DNA of 64,000 nucleotides from Climacium dendroides (Eukaryota > Streptophyta > Bryopsida > Hypnales > Climaciaceae): contig OX467083.1 in the NCBI GenBank assembly GCA_950106755.1, forward strand, positions 48,312,555 through 48,376,554, written 5' to 3'. Positions 1-12,200 of the stretch are shown here, piece by piece. The notes beneath the pieces were generated by a model that had not been told where the DNA came from, made no database searches, and saw only the letters and a program-made list of their open reading frames with translations. Both the position numbers and the translations under genes were made by a program. The stretch's first letter is position 1. Each line of letters starts with the position of its first letter.

Positions 1-1040
1 TTTATAAAAATCAACCAATCAAATTTCTGCTAGACTACTATGGAAAAATATGGCTTTCAAAATATTTAATTGCATGGCTTGAAAGAATATAATATTTGAA
101 GTTAGAAGAAAAAACTTTTTTTCTAACCTTGGCCAACATGGCTAGCTTCTTTTAGACTAAGATTTTTAAACCACGCATGGTTATTTTTTTGGCATTTGCA
201 TTTTTTTCATGTAAATTACATAGTTGCCAAATTTTAGAATTGTAGGAGGAATTTTGCATATATTGCCTAAAGTTGCCTAAGTTGCTTGAAAAGTTTAAGG
301 CAACATAACTTTTGATGTGGATACCCAATTGGAAAAAAATGATATTCTCTCTAAGTGGGGACATGTTTGCACCTTGTGTCAAAATTTTGTGAGCATTTGC
401 CTCAAATTGACTTTTTGCGTAACTATCCCAAATCTCTTGCATGCATTGAATGGTCACTTAGTTCTTTGGGGGTGAATGTTGATGCCTTTAGGTTAGGTTG
501 ATTCAAAATGAGGCTCATCTTGAGCTTCACGATATCTAATTTGTACTAATCATAGATTATCCTATCAAGTTCATTTTGATTCCATCCAAATAGCATCAAC
601 TTAACCGAGTAGAAGCCTATTCCACCAAAACAAACCACAAAATGAAAGCCTTCAAGCAAATTTTGTTTCAATATCAAAATTTTGCTTAAAAGTATTGTAA
701 ATTTTTTAATAGGTAATATTTGGCGAGATTTTTTTTCTTTTACAATGGATGAAATCACAAAGTGCTACAAAATTCTTAGGACTTCTTTTCTCTATTTGAA
801 TGAATGTACACTTTGGGGATGAATAAGTAAATTTTCATCTATAGAATGGAATTTCTATCCATTCTATGGATGTGAATTTTTATCACTCTAGTGAAGATCA
901 GTTTCTACACTACATAAACCACTAGGGAGAAATGTCTAGTTCATTTTGGGAGCAAATTCTAAGTCATAATTAGGGTTTTCCATCCCAATCACATGGTTTT
1001 GCTCGCATAATCAGGCATTATGGATTTTTCATCCAAAATT
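1..1040. other. AT-rich intergenic DNA, no gene seen
   Basis: This stretch is AT-rich, and the short open frames in it (at most about 100 codons) have no recognisable motif and look like chance. Short motifs near positions 60-130 resemble sequence near 3,050-3,160, which suggests old shared repeat DNA. I see no RNA gene or regulatory site. Confidence 0.5.
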
Positions 1041-1359
1041 TTCTATTCATCCTAGGTTGTTTCATTCTCTCGAACCACTAATTTGTGGTGATCACCCTCA
1101 AGGCACGTGGTGGCGCTTCTTTATATTGGAAAGAAATCTTTCAAGGAGGATTTCCCCCCCATGGTTTAGGCCGAGCAATGGCCCTTGTCATCGGGCACTA
1201 TGGGAAAAAGGGGCCTCTTCATTGAGCTACACCCTCTTCATTTGCCCCTTTTTTTCCATAATGCCCCCCTCCCTCTCGAGCATTGCCCTATATCTAACAC
1301 AAATGAAAAAAAACAATTCTTCAAGCTAGCCAAAGAGGATTACCCTCCTTATTTCCCCA

Positions 1360-1810
1360 ACTAAGGATAAATGTAGAAATTGCCCCCTATTTCATAATAC
1401 ACACAAATTTTTATATTTCTTCACCTCATTTAGCCAATTTGGAGTATCTGATTGCAAAAATGAATTTAGAATTTATAAATTTTATTATATGCGATATATA
1501 AAAAATTCCACTGATTTCTCTAGGGACAAAACACACGATGAAAAGAGGGTCAATCATCTTTTGGAAACTTCAAACTAGATCCTTCATAAGGATCGGGATG
1601 AACTGCCCCCCTTACTCATCCTTTCAAAGTCATTCCAAGGACGCATCTAAAAAAACAAACCCCCTATTTTGTGCTCAATTAATTTACCTACCACACCACT
1701 CCCAACTAATTTCAGACCTCTAACTACACATATGAATTCAAAATTTGCAAATTTTATCATATGCGGCAAATATAAAATTTCAGCGTTTTCCCGGTGCATC
1801 GTAAGCCACG
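1360..1810. repeat. Diverged tandem pair, motif also present at 9.0 kb
   Basis: Two similar segments lie at about 1,368-1,540 and 1,640-1,810. Both contain 'ccccctatttt' or 'gccccctattt' and then a block reading roughly atgaattcaaaatttgcaaa followed by a 'catatgcg' core. The second half of the block recurs at about 9,008-9,080. This is seen directly. The family is unknown to me and no coding capacity is evident. Confidence 0.45.
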
Positions 1811-1843
1811 GATGGACGGAACGCGGTTTCCCCAATATATCTC

Positions 1844-1873
1844 TGTCCGTCCGTCCGTCCATCCATCCATCCG
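1844..1873. repeat. Tetranucleotide microsatellite (TCCG)n(TCCA)n
   Basis: A run of tccg units changes into tcca units, which is a simple compound tetranucleotide repeat. It lies inside a C-rich stretch (about 1,040-2,300) that carries no supported gene. Confidence 0.85.
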
Positions 1874-2579
1874 TGAACGATCCCTCATCCATTCCACCCG
1901 AAACAGATGAAATGTTATATGGGACCGGGTCCAACGCAGCGGCCCCCACCCCCCCGACTAAAAATACCGGGAGGCCGTATCTCTCAGACGAGATCATTTC
2001 AAATATGAAAGGGGGTGGTGGTGGGCCCCCTCCATTACTAAAGCCAGGCGACTTTTGAATTGGGAAATGCCCCAAATAATCCCCTTCATATGTCTATCCC
2101 TCGATTCTCGCCGGGTTCTCCCCCTCCATTTGCCTCTCAAACCGTGCCCCCTCCTTGTTTTACATGGAAAAAAGAGAGAGAGAGGGGCCTACCCCTCATG
2201 AATGCCCCTCATGGGATTCTATTCCCGGGGCCCTCCTTTGCTTTCCTTTGTCTCCACCACCACCATAAAAAAATGAAAAAAAAAAAATGATAATATTTTG
2301 TTATTTCGCTATTGATCAATTCCATGGCTTCCACGAGAACAGTCACACGCTTTCCTTATTCTAGAATATGCCCCCATTAAAAAACAAACCGATAGAGCTT
2401 TCGAACTTAGAAAAAGTTACTTTTTTTACCAGAAGAGAGAGAGAGACGGAAGGAAAAAAGCTGACTAATTGGGGTAAGTATTTTCTTCGTGTGTGTTTCG
2501 GAAATGGGCTAATTGGGGACGAAACGTGCCCCTAAAGGCACTGAAATCTACCACTGGGAGGGATAGTGGCTGATATCTA

Positions 2580-2960
2580 GGGTTTCGGAACGGGGCCCCA
2601 CCTTGACACCGTGGACGACGGAAACAACGAAGCAACGAAGCAACGAAGCAACTTCCGTTCCCCCCCCCCGGCCCGGCCCTGCCGAGCCGAGCCCCACGGC
2701 ATGCTCATCGGTTGGGACTTGGGAGGGGCCTTTACTTAAGTTAGGCTGTGCTGTGACTGCTGTCAGAGGTGGAAAGGACGGGGGGGCCCCTCGCCAATTT
2801 GGACTATTCCACGTTCTCGGCTTTGTTTGGCATGCTGGAAGCTTCCGGGTACCGGGGGGGGGGGGGGGGCAGCAGGCAGGGACTGCTGTGGCCGGTACAA
2901 CTGATCTGGTGTAGCGTGCAGGGATGGTGTAGTGAAGTCGTCCCGTTACTTTACTCTTCG
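2580..2960. other. GC-rich island with 8-bp tandem repeat and a 16-G run
   Basis: Against an AT-rich background this block is strongly GC-rich. It holds three 8-bp 'aacgaagc' units (about 2,627-2,653), a run of nine or more Cs near 2,657, and a run of 16 Gs at 2,854-2,869. Open frames cross it on both strands (up to 191 codons on the minus strand), but they are low-complexity Pro/Gly/Ser translations without a family motif. I do not call a gene. A promoter island or the remnant of a transposed gene fragment is possible. Confidence 0.4.
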
Positions 2961-3289
2961 TTCGGGGGAAAGAAAAAGAATTACGCTGGATTGGAAAGCC
3001 TGTTGAATTTGTTGACCTTTGGTAAACTAGGATAAATTTGTGTGGGAGAATTTTTAGAAACTTCCATTGCATGGATTGCAAGATATTTGCATTAAAAATA
3101 AAGATTTTTTTTCCCCTTGGCACTTTGTCTAATTTGCTTTTAAGACTTTGAATCTTTATAACTTAAAATTTTGAAAGACAATCTTCTGGAAAAATTCACA
3201 AAAAATAATCAACTTTCATTCTTGAAAACATTATTAAATGGAAACATGTGTGAAATAAAAGGAAAAAAAAAAAAAAATTTAATAGCTCT

Positions 3290-5090
3290 ATGATGGGATT
3301 GACACACATGAATGTCAATGGTGAGATTGTTCTAGCAAGAAGGTATACCATGTAGAACTTCTTCTTTATCTAGAAAATTGTGAAAATTGAGTACAATTGT
3401 TTTTTGAAAAGAATATTCTTTGTAACCTTCTCATCATTAGTCCAAATCTAATGAATGAATCAAAGTGTTCTATTTAGGCAAAAATATTTTCTTTAACTAT
3501 AATTTTCTAACTTTTAATTTGCCTCCCTTTTGAATACCACAAATGCTAAATTTTTATTCCAATATTATATTGTTCACCATACAATTATAAAAGAAGTTAG
3601 TTATTTTTAGAATTAGTTTTCCTCAAATATGTCCTACAATTATAATATTTTAAAAGTTAACTAGCGGTTGATGCTTGCTATGCTACGCATTCACCATTAA
3701 AATTTCATAGGAATTTTTATGTATTAGATAGAATGCAAAGCAAGAATTTCAAAAAATCTTCAAATAAAAATTACTAAAATCTTCATATAATTCTTTTTTA
3801 ATAAAAAAGCATATACTGAAATAAAAAATAGAAATTTAAGGAATGATGAATGAAATACATGCAATGATTAAAACGGTAAAAGATACACATACATTACAAT
3901 GCATTAGAGATTAGACTCAATTGTTACAAACAATGGCAACCTAGATAGAAGAATTAAAGGAAAAACTTGTAAATCTCAAAAGCTTTGTGAACAATTTAAT
4001 TGTTGTGAAATCCAAAATCAATTGAATCTAATAAATTTTTCAAATCATTTGGTAGTAGCAATAGAAAATTGAAATTAGAAGCTCAAAGCTCACAAAAGCA
4101 CAAAATCATAGAAACGCAAAAGAAGTATAAAGCCAAGAAAAGCAATGGAATTGCTACCTTTATAATATCACCATATTGATCCTCTTTAATATCACATCAA
4201 TTGCAACGACTATATTATTTCTATAATATCACCCTTTGTAAAAAGTGATATTACAGGTGATTGTGAACTGCTACTCTATTTCAGTAATATCACATTGTGT
4301 GAAAATATGATTTCTATGTATGCATGATTGGAAATATTTTTATAAAACAATTAAAATAATTATTTTAAAGACTTATCGAAATCATTATCATGCATTCTAT
4401 TCAAATATATCAAATTTTTACTAATATGTGATACAATGAATGCGTAGCATAGCAAGCAGGAGCCCCTAGTATTAATGGTAGCATTTGTGATATTATAGAG
4501 GGACTTATGATTTGAGTAGTATGATTAATCTATAAATTCCCAAGAATTATGTTGCTTGGAAGACATTTTGAACAAGTTTTTTATATCTCAATTTTTGGCA
4601 TCATTTTTAAAATTTCATTTCAGTTTGTCACTTTTCTTTTAAAATATGCAAATATGCAAAGATTCTAATGTATAAAATTTAACTTTGATATATATATAGA
4701 GAGAAAAATAAATAAACATTCTAGAAAGACAATTAAATTTTCATTGGTCCATGGGAGCAAAACTTATGCCACTTACAATTCTAAACACTAATAGCAAGCA
4801 ACAATAAGAAAACACAAATATTTGAAATAATTTTTTCTAAATATTTTATAATAGATTATACATTTTTCAATATGGAAAGATTTGGTTTGTTCCATTTGGA
4901 TGAGTGATTATAAAATTATGGAGCATCTTGGTTTGTAACAATTACAACATTTTTTTGAAAGTATAGTATATTGAATTCATTTTGGAGCTCAATTTTTATA
5001 TTTTTCCCCCAAAAGAAATTGTTAGGGTTAATTTTCATTGATAGAACAATCTCACCATTGGAATTAGTGCATTTCAATCCATCTTACAAC
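3290..5090. repeat. Region bounded by imperfect ~45-bp inverted repeats
   Basis: The segment at about 3,290-3,340 (with the core 'caatggtgagattgttcta') is matched in inverted orientation at about 5,044-5,085. Related copies of the same motif occur at about 48,945-48,985 (inverted) and 49,473-49,520 (direct). This looks like an old dispersed DNA element family. Because homology to 49.5 kb continues past the motif toward 3,410, the motif may not be the true terminus. No transposase frame is visible. Confidence 0.35.
3661..4469. mobile_element. Non-autonomous element with CTAG-ended inverted termini
   Basis: A perfect 22-bp inverted repeat lies at 3,672-3,693 and 4,437-4,458. The similarity extends outward to about 33 bp, so both ends start CTAG(G/C)GG. 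The interior (about 800 bp) has no long reading frame and carries several 'ataatatcac' motifs. I could not identify a clear target-site duplication. The structure is seen directly; assignment to a transposon superfamily would be guesswork. It sits inside the larger repeat region 3,290-5,090. Confidence 0.6.
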
Positions 5091-5099
5091 TATTAATGA

Positions 5100-7925
5100 G
5101 TCTATATTTCCTTATATCTCTTATTCATTTCTATTTAGCAACTATTTAAAGAATGAAATGCATGTGTATGTTAATTGAGTTTTTTTTAAATTTTGAGCTC
5201 AATCCTTCAAGATCAAGATCAATTTTTTTTTTTTTTAAAACAGAAATGCAAATTTTTCATTCAATCTTGCAAAATCTTAAAGGCATCCAAATATTTTTCT
5301 CAAAAAAACCTTGTAGTTTGATGAAACTTTTTTGCTTTTGTTGGAGTGCAATAAACTCTGTTCTATTATGGATAAAAATGTAAACAAAAATTTATTGAAA
5401 TTTTTAAAAATAATTCAAGAATTTATTGATTTGGTCTAATATGACATAATGAAGATGTCTAAAAGACATGATATGTTAGATATTGTCAATAGCTAAGGAC
5501 CAATTCTTCAAAATTGAAAATAGACTCATAAGATTTGAGTTTTAGAAAATGAGTGTATAGATTTTGGATTAATACATAAATAAGGAAAAAGCCTACAATT
5601 GTCAAGTAGATTTGATTGAAAACAATTCAAAAAATAGATGCCAAACTTTTAAGACATGGTTTTTAAATTTATTTTTTATTAAAAAAATCTTATAGAATAT
5701 TCATATTTTAGCATCAATTAACTAATAATTAAATTGCACTTCAAGAAATGAACATTAGATGTTCGAGGGGGACATTAGAAGGCCATTTCAAGCCCATTTC
5801 CCTTGCAATGAATCAACCATTGGTGTCCAAAATAATAAATAATAATAAATTATTATTATTATTATTTAATGTCACAGTCACTTAGCCACATCATATTGTT
5901 ATTATGGACAAGTTCCCATAGTTTGAGAACCTGGGGGAATTCACAACCCTCTAGACTAGTTGAATTCCATTCAATGCTATATTTTGGGAAGAAATGTGAC
6001 AATCTTGCCTTCTACATACAATCTACCTACAAAAAAAATTGTAATGAAAATTGGTGATTCTAAAAACATCTACTCAAACTTTCATATGTCTAAAAATAAT
6101 CTCCAAAATCTTAGAAATATAAAAATATAATGTATTTTTTTCAAATTGTTATAGTGCATTGATTTATCCTCTTTGATACTTATTAATTATTTTTTTTAAA
6201 CACACACTATCTTGAAATATTACTACATTGTATTAATTTTTTTTCATTTTTCAATAATTTTTTTCGGAACCATATTATTTTTTCATTTGACATTAGTTTT
6301 ATGTCGTAACTCATATGAGGATCTTTAGATACTCAACTATCTAGAAGGTGGATGATGAATATTTTGAAAAATATACATCATTTACGTAATATTCATTGAC
6401 AATGCCTCAATAAAAACCATGCAATATGTATTAGAGGAAAATATGAAGAATGTTCTAAATTCAAAGATATAGATGTTTAGAGATGTTTCAACTAATAATC
6501 ATTGTGACTTTTTAGAAGCCATCAATGTTCAAGAAGACCTAGCAATTAGTCCATTGTTAGTGAGTATTTTTGGAATGTGAAAATAAAGAATCCAATGTTG
6601 ATCAATAGAGCTAGTAGGACCAACAATCAATTAGTGTGTAAAAATAAAAGGTGGATATGTAGCCATTGTTTTTTTGAAATTGTGAGATTTTAGTTGCTTG
6701 CCATTTTAGATTTAAGGCTAATATCTAGGTTGCTAGAGGTGGGCATTTTTTTGGATAAGGGTGAATCACTTTAGAGGGTATTGTTGAAGGGCTTGGAATG
6801 CTTAGACAGGGTAGAAGATGATATTGCTTAGATCTAGTCATGGTGGTCACCCCCTACTCCATTTTCTATATTTGCCCGATACAATGAAATTTGGAGTTGA
6901 GTTTAAAAATTGGCATGATCTTGAAAGAGGAGGATTATAGCCTTTGCAAATTTGAAGTTGAAAGAAAGTGGTTGGTGAAGATTTGATACTCATATGAATT
7001 TGAATTGGAAGGTTGAATAATATAAAATTAACAAGGTACAAAATAGGTTTTTTTCTAAAAAAAAAAATTACCGTCTAGGACACAACATTAACTTGACATG
7101 ATTCACTTTGTAGGTTAGGGAGGATTGACCTCTTCATTGAGAGGGGTGCTATTAGGTGAGCCTAAAGGCATGAACCTATGAGCATAGGTGTATAGTCTTC
7201 TAGACTCTTAGGCTGGAAGTGCTTATTTTATCAAAATCTTCTATGATTATAGTGCAACTATAATGTAGGTACCTATATTACAAATGTTTACATTATAAGC
7301 ACCTTCAATAGTTGCAATATATCTACATACACATATATATGTTCAAAGCTCACCTGCTTGCATGCTCATGTTCATATACCATTATTGTCGCCCTAATTGT
7401 CTCTACCAAGAATAGATGTAAAAAAAAATTTGCTTCCTACTTTGTGCTGCATATTTTTATATGCGTCTCCCTCATCGCCAACTAAAGTAAAACAACCCAT
7501 TGTGGTCGCTTAGGAAATGATCCATTGTGGGTTTTTTCCTTAGTATGTGAGATGTGGGCCACAATGCATGTCTTACATGACAGTAATGAAGTGAATAGTG
7601 ACTTCATTAAGAGCTTCTAACTTTTTAGTGTGAAATTCATTGTAAAAATTGATTTTTAAAGCCTTCCTTGATAGAAAATATTGTGATTGCATTAGGTAGT
7701 AAGATGAGCATTATAGATTCAGATTTTGTTGGTTATGAGGTATTCTACAGATTATTTTGGGTTTAACACTTTAAAAATTCCTAGCAAATTCATACTTTGT
7801 CAGAAAAATATAATTTCAATTGCACTTGTTGTTTTTCACACTTGTACTAATGTGGGAAAATAATTGAAAAATTTCAGCAACAATATGATGTCAAACTCCT
7901 CATTCTGACCACAATGGGCTAGTTT
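5100..7925. other. AT-rich intergenic DNA, no gene seen
   Basis: There are no recognisable coding exons, RNA genes or long repeats here. The stretch contains a short (taa/att)n microsatellite around 5,830-5,865 and scattered homopolymer A or T runs. The short frames present lack motifs. Confidence 0.45.
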
Positions 7926-7928
7926 ACC

Positions 7929-8997
7929 TTAACCCCTAACTACCTGAGAGACCAAATATGGTCGATTTGAAATTTTAGGCTTATTTTGGTGTGGGCAGTT
8001 AAATTCCTATGCCCGTTTAAAAAACAAATTTGGGTAGTTTTGAAGGTTAACTATTGGAATCTTTCATTTTTTTCACTGAAAAAGTGAATATTTGATTTCT
8101 AAGAGGTCTTCAAACACATCTATGTACCATTAGTGAAGAATAAAGGTTGCAAATTTTACTTCATTTCCTGGCTTTGAGCAAAGTTTGCCAATTTCACTTG
8201 ATTTGAGATCTAAAAAATTATACAAATCCATTTGCTTTGAAAATGATCCCAATAGAAAGATAAAAGTGTTTTCAAAATTTTCACCATTGAAAATTTAAAT
8301 ATTCAAGTGTTAATTTGGAGTTATTTGAAATCTCTATTTATTAAAAAAAAATTGCATTACAACAATTGCAAGGTGTATTGTATAATGAGTTTGATAGCTT
8401 TTTCATGTGAAATTAAATTGTTTGAAAGTGCATTTTAGTGTGCTAGCACTATTTGTAGTCGTTCATGTCACCTATAATCCCAAAAACTTTTTATTTGTAA
8501 ATTTCTAAAACATTGTGGTAAAGGATATATCATACTAAAAATAAAAAAATATATACATTTCTTTTGTTGTTATAATCTCACAACTCCCTTACAATTTCAG
8601 ACTCAAAATTGGTATATGTGCTAATAAACAAGCTCTCTAAACATCTCTACGGTCAGATTTAAAAAAAAAAGATTGGCTTCATTGAGGACAACTTGAAGCC
8701 CATGCTCTTTTTTTCATAGGAAAATCATCCTTGGAATGGCTTAACCCCTGAGCGCCCAAGCGCGAATTCCAAAAGCAAGCTACAAATTGCCACTCAAGTA
8801 GACCCCACCGATTAAAAAATAAGATCCAAGAGACATGACTGTTTTAGATTGCAAGAGAGGTAGGGAGGGCATCTTTGGAGAAATTTGTGAAAGTTTTCAC
8901 CGTACAACCTAGGACATTATAATGGTCAAATGTCTCATAGTAGGAGGCCACATTTGGGTCGCTGGGGTGCTCAAGGGTTAAGGCATTTAGGGGTTAA
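7929..8997. mobile_element. Candidate outer TTAA-flanked element, host of a nested MITE
   Basis: Both ends carry TTAA (7,929-7,932 and 8,994-8,997) followed inward by 12-bp termini cccctaactacc and ccccTAAATGCC (the right end read as reverse complement), with two mismatches. Part of the interior (about 8,480-8,740) is clearly homologous to 50,020-50,285, so this is dispersed repeat DNA. TTAA duplication with CCC-starting termini is the habit of piggyBac-type elements. No transposase is present, so any such element would be non-autonomous. The MITE at 8,745-8,977 lies within it. Confidence 0.4.
8741..8981. mobile_element. TTAA-inserted MITE, copy 1
   Basis: A 233-bp element (8,745-8,977) is flanked by TTAA on both sides (8,741-8,744 and 8,978-8,981). 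Its 17-bp termini are ccccTGAGCGCCCAAGC and, reverse-complemented, cccTTGAGCACCCCAGC (three mismatches). The homologous repeat at about 50,270-50,290 lacks the insert and reads ggcttaggcatttag across the junction, which marks the insertion boundaries. It is too short to encode a transposase. The TTAA target and CCC/GGG ends suggest a piggyBac-like family, by inference. Confidence 0.65.
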
Positions 8998-9007
8998 TTT
9001 AATTGCA

Positions 9008-9110
9008 ACTATGAATTCAAAATTCCCAAATTCTCAACGATCATGCGAGCAAGCGTTGCAAAATATTAAAAAAAAAATTCCAATGTTTTCCCCAGAGGTA
9101 AATTGCGAGG
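9008..9110. repeat. Third copy of the 1.4/1.7-kb dispersed motif
   Basis: The block starting caactatgaattcaaaatt resembles those at about 1,458-1,530 and 1,732-1,800, including the following 'atgcg' core. It lies just outside the TTAA-flanked element. The copies are diverged and no boundary can be fixed by eye. Confidence 0.35.
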
Positions 9111-9399
9111 CAACGAGGGGCCCATTCATTCACCCTGGGCTGGCCCACAGGGGGTGGGGGTGGGGCCGGTGCGGGTGGGACCGCTTTCTCGTCCAGTCCC
9201 ACTAAATTTCCACTTTAGGGTTTCCTCCATTGATCATACCGGCTTTTCAAATGACTGTATGATGGGAGGGCCGTGACACCCAATCACAACGCAACACCAA
9301 GGATCTAAGGGAAGCTTCGCGGCACCCCCCCTCCAGCCCCCCAAACACTTTTTTACCCGTCCTTTCCTTTGAATCGGTTCGCCCCCCAAACCCCTTTTT

Positions 9400-12200
9400 T
9401 ACCTTTCGCGACGGGGTAGATTTTAGCTTCAATGATCTACCTGAATCTTAACTTAGTCGTAGATTCCCTGTTCCGCACGAGCACTCGACGTCCACTCACT
9501 GGGATGACGTAGCTTCCATTTCAAATTCGAAGACGAGAATCTTCTTTTTCGTAGATATGAGAAGGTGTATCTAGGCTACGGGTACACTCGTCTTTTTATT
9601 TGTTCGTTTTTTGAAGATGTCTTCGTTCTTTTCGACTTCAGTATTCTCAAATACGGAGATTTTGAGTTCTGTGTTTCCGTCTAGGGTTAGCGGAGGAGCT
9701 TAAGATCTAGAGGAGCTTAAGATTTGAGAAGTCGTTGGGGAAAGCGGACGTGAATTTTGTGGGTCTGCGTTTTTTTTTTTTATTAGGTGTTTTTGGGATG
9801 TGGCGTGGATATTTGCAGCAATGCAGAGGAGGGTGACGCCATAGCCAGGGTTCAGATAAGTTAGTGAAGCTTTTGGCGAGGCCCTGTGAAGCTTCGTGCC
9901 ACGAGGGGTGTAAGTTCAGTTACAGGGGTGTGAGTGAGTGAGTCACACAGTTGGGGGGGGGGCGCGCGTCATGACTTCTGTTTCCCTGCCAGGCATGATG
10001 GTGACGAGTCGGACAAGTCCGTCGACTGTACACTTGGGTGTTGTTTTTAATGCGCCTGCCTCTTCCATGTCGCCTTGTTCAGGGGGAGAGCCATTACTGC
10101 CTGCCTGCCTGCCTGACGGTGCCTATTCAGTTCCGTTTCACATGTTTCTGGACCTCTTTTTTCAGAGGGCTCATTCATCACCGGCTATGGTAAAGGGGCC
10201 ATGATATTACGAGGTGGAACTTATGGGGAGGGACAGTTCACAGTTTAGGTCTGTTTCGTTCTGCCTTGGCCCAGAGGTTCCGATCTGCGCCGTGCAGGGG
10301 ACCAGGGTTGCGCTTGAGTGAAAAATTTATTGTCGCTCGTGGATTCATTCAGGAAAGGTAGGCAAGTGGTTTGGGGAGAATATAAACTCGCGTTAAGCTG
10401 AGTTAAGGTGACGATGAATGTGGCGGAGAGATTCGATTAGGGTCGGGGTTTGTTGCTGGGAGGACTCTGACCCGCTGGCATGCAAGTATAGCAGTTATGA
10501 TTCGTGGTACAGGAGTGAGATAAGGAGTTCAGTGATGGTAATTTATGGAGGATGCGGACTGTGAGGGGGGAGGTCATTCATGGAACCTGGGCGATGGGAA
10601 AGAGTACTCGCGCACATGGATGGTTGTGTCGTATTGATGACTAATTGGCTCTGTTTTGATCGGCGCTGCGTCCCTCTTTGTTTGGGCTCAGGTCTCGTTT
10701 ACACGGAGATGGACACTCGTAGCCAGCAGGAGTCTGCTCTGTTCCTGCACTGTGCTTCATTTCCATACGAGCGAGATACATTTTCCCGCAAGCTGTTCAG
10801 ACCAGGAGCGGCTGTTTAGCATTTCGTGTTAGTTCAGGCTTGCTCTTGATCGAGAGCTTATTATCCAGCTATCGATGCTTCTTGGAAGTGCGCTGTGTTG
10901 CATTTTCTATGGGCTGCACTTCGACTCAGTAGTCTTGACTTTCTTGCCTATTCGCTTTCGAGTTACGCGAAATCGTATGAGTTACTTTTGAGTTGCCGTC
11001 TGGGTAAATGTTCAGGCGTTTTTTCGCGACATCTTTGTTTCCCTCCAATATTGGACAGTTCGTGAGACTTCAGGCGGACGATTGTCGTTTGGGAAACAGA
11101 TTGTACGAACACTTTTCTGCTGGGGGATATTCAAACCTGGCTATCGGGTCTTTTCAGTATTTTTTTGACGATCGTGGCATGTACAGTTGAGTAGCTTTCT
11201 TTAAGCTTATCTGAGTTGGATAACTTTCTCAATCTGAAGAGCTTTTCTGCACGTTAGGTCCCCACATGTAAGTTAGGTGACCATGTCTCTTTCAGCAGTT
11301 TCCTGTTTGAGATATTTAATGGAAATTCCAAAACCTTGGCACGGCTTGGAACTGTTTAGTGTCTAGTGCTCCGATTACAGCGAGACGATTTTCCGTTACA
11401 TGTGGAAAGTTGATGACCGATACCGGAGGCTTCATGGAGATCTTCAAGTGAGTTCTCACGACTCTTCACATTGCGTATCACATACAACTTCTTGTCATCC
11501 TAGGCACAGAACCATAGATCTCACTTGACTTTCTGCGCAGCAGTCGTCTACCGTTCTGTCGTTTTAATATTTCATCGTCTGTGGTCCTACTTCTATGCAC
11601 TAGAGGATAGAAAGTCTGTACAGTCTGTGGTGAGTGTGGTCCATGCCTTTTCTGACAATCTTTGCAGCCGGAGAAATCCTACGTCAGAGGCTTGTACAAT
11701 AATCTTAATTGTTAATTATTCTGTAAAATGAATAAAATGTTGAAACTCAGTGGCATATCTGTTCTGCTAATTGTTTAGCGTGTAATGCCTCAGGGTAGCA
11801 TTCAACATCAAATCCGTGTTTGGTGGGTTGTGAATAGCTGTACGTCCACTATTTTTACTGGTTCACACGATTCTGAGTTTGCTGAAGTTAGGGATACGAA
11901 GATGAACTTAAATCTAAGGTGCATACACACTGCGAGAACTACCTTTTTCGAATCATCAATAGAGTCGATGATAGTATTAGTTGTGACAAAAGCCTTCATC
12001 ATCGTGTAACACACAATTTAAGATTGCAGTTTTTTGGATTATACAGTTCTTTGTGTCGTGAATCTCAGGTATGTTTGCTGATCTTGCTTGCTCTACTTTC
12101 TGAACGGAAACGAAGCATACCGCTATCATCTGTTGATGAATGTGACAAGCGGGACCAGTAAGGACGTTTTGTATTAGGGCTTACACTTAATCCATTACTG
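9400..12200. other. Less AT-rich island without a recognisable reading frame
   Basis: Base composition shifts from the AT-rich surroundings to something like plant UTR or exon sequence, yet no frame exceeds about 90 codons and none shows a family motif. It contains G runs near 9,950, a (tgcc)n tract near 10,100, and T-rich stretches that could act as splice signals. Possible explanations are a long non-coding transcript, a degraded gene, or the 5' part of a gene I do not recognise. I searched by eye for common plant miRNAs and for U6, U2, 5S and 7SL signatures and saw none. Confidence 0.3.

Noticed and set aside
2548..3123. 191-codon minus-strand open frame
   Set aside because: It runs through G and C homopolymers and 8-bp repeats, has no motif, and overlaps equally open frames on the plus strand, so it is a composition artefact.
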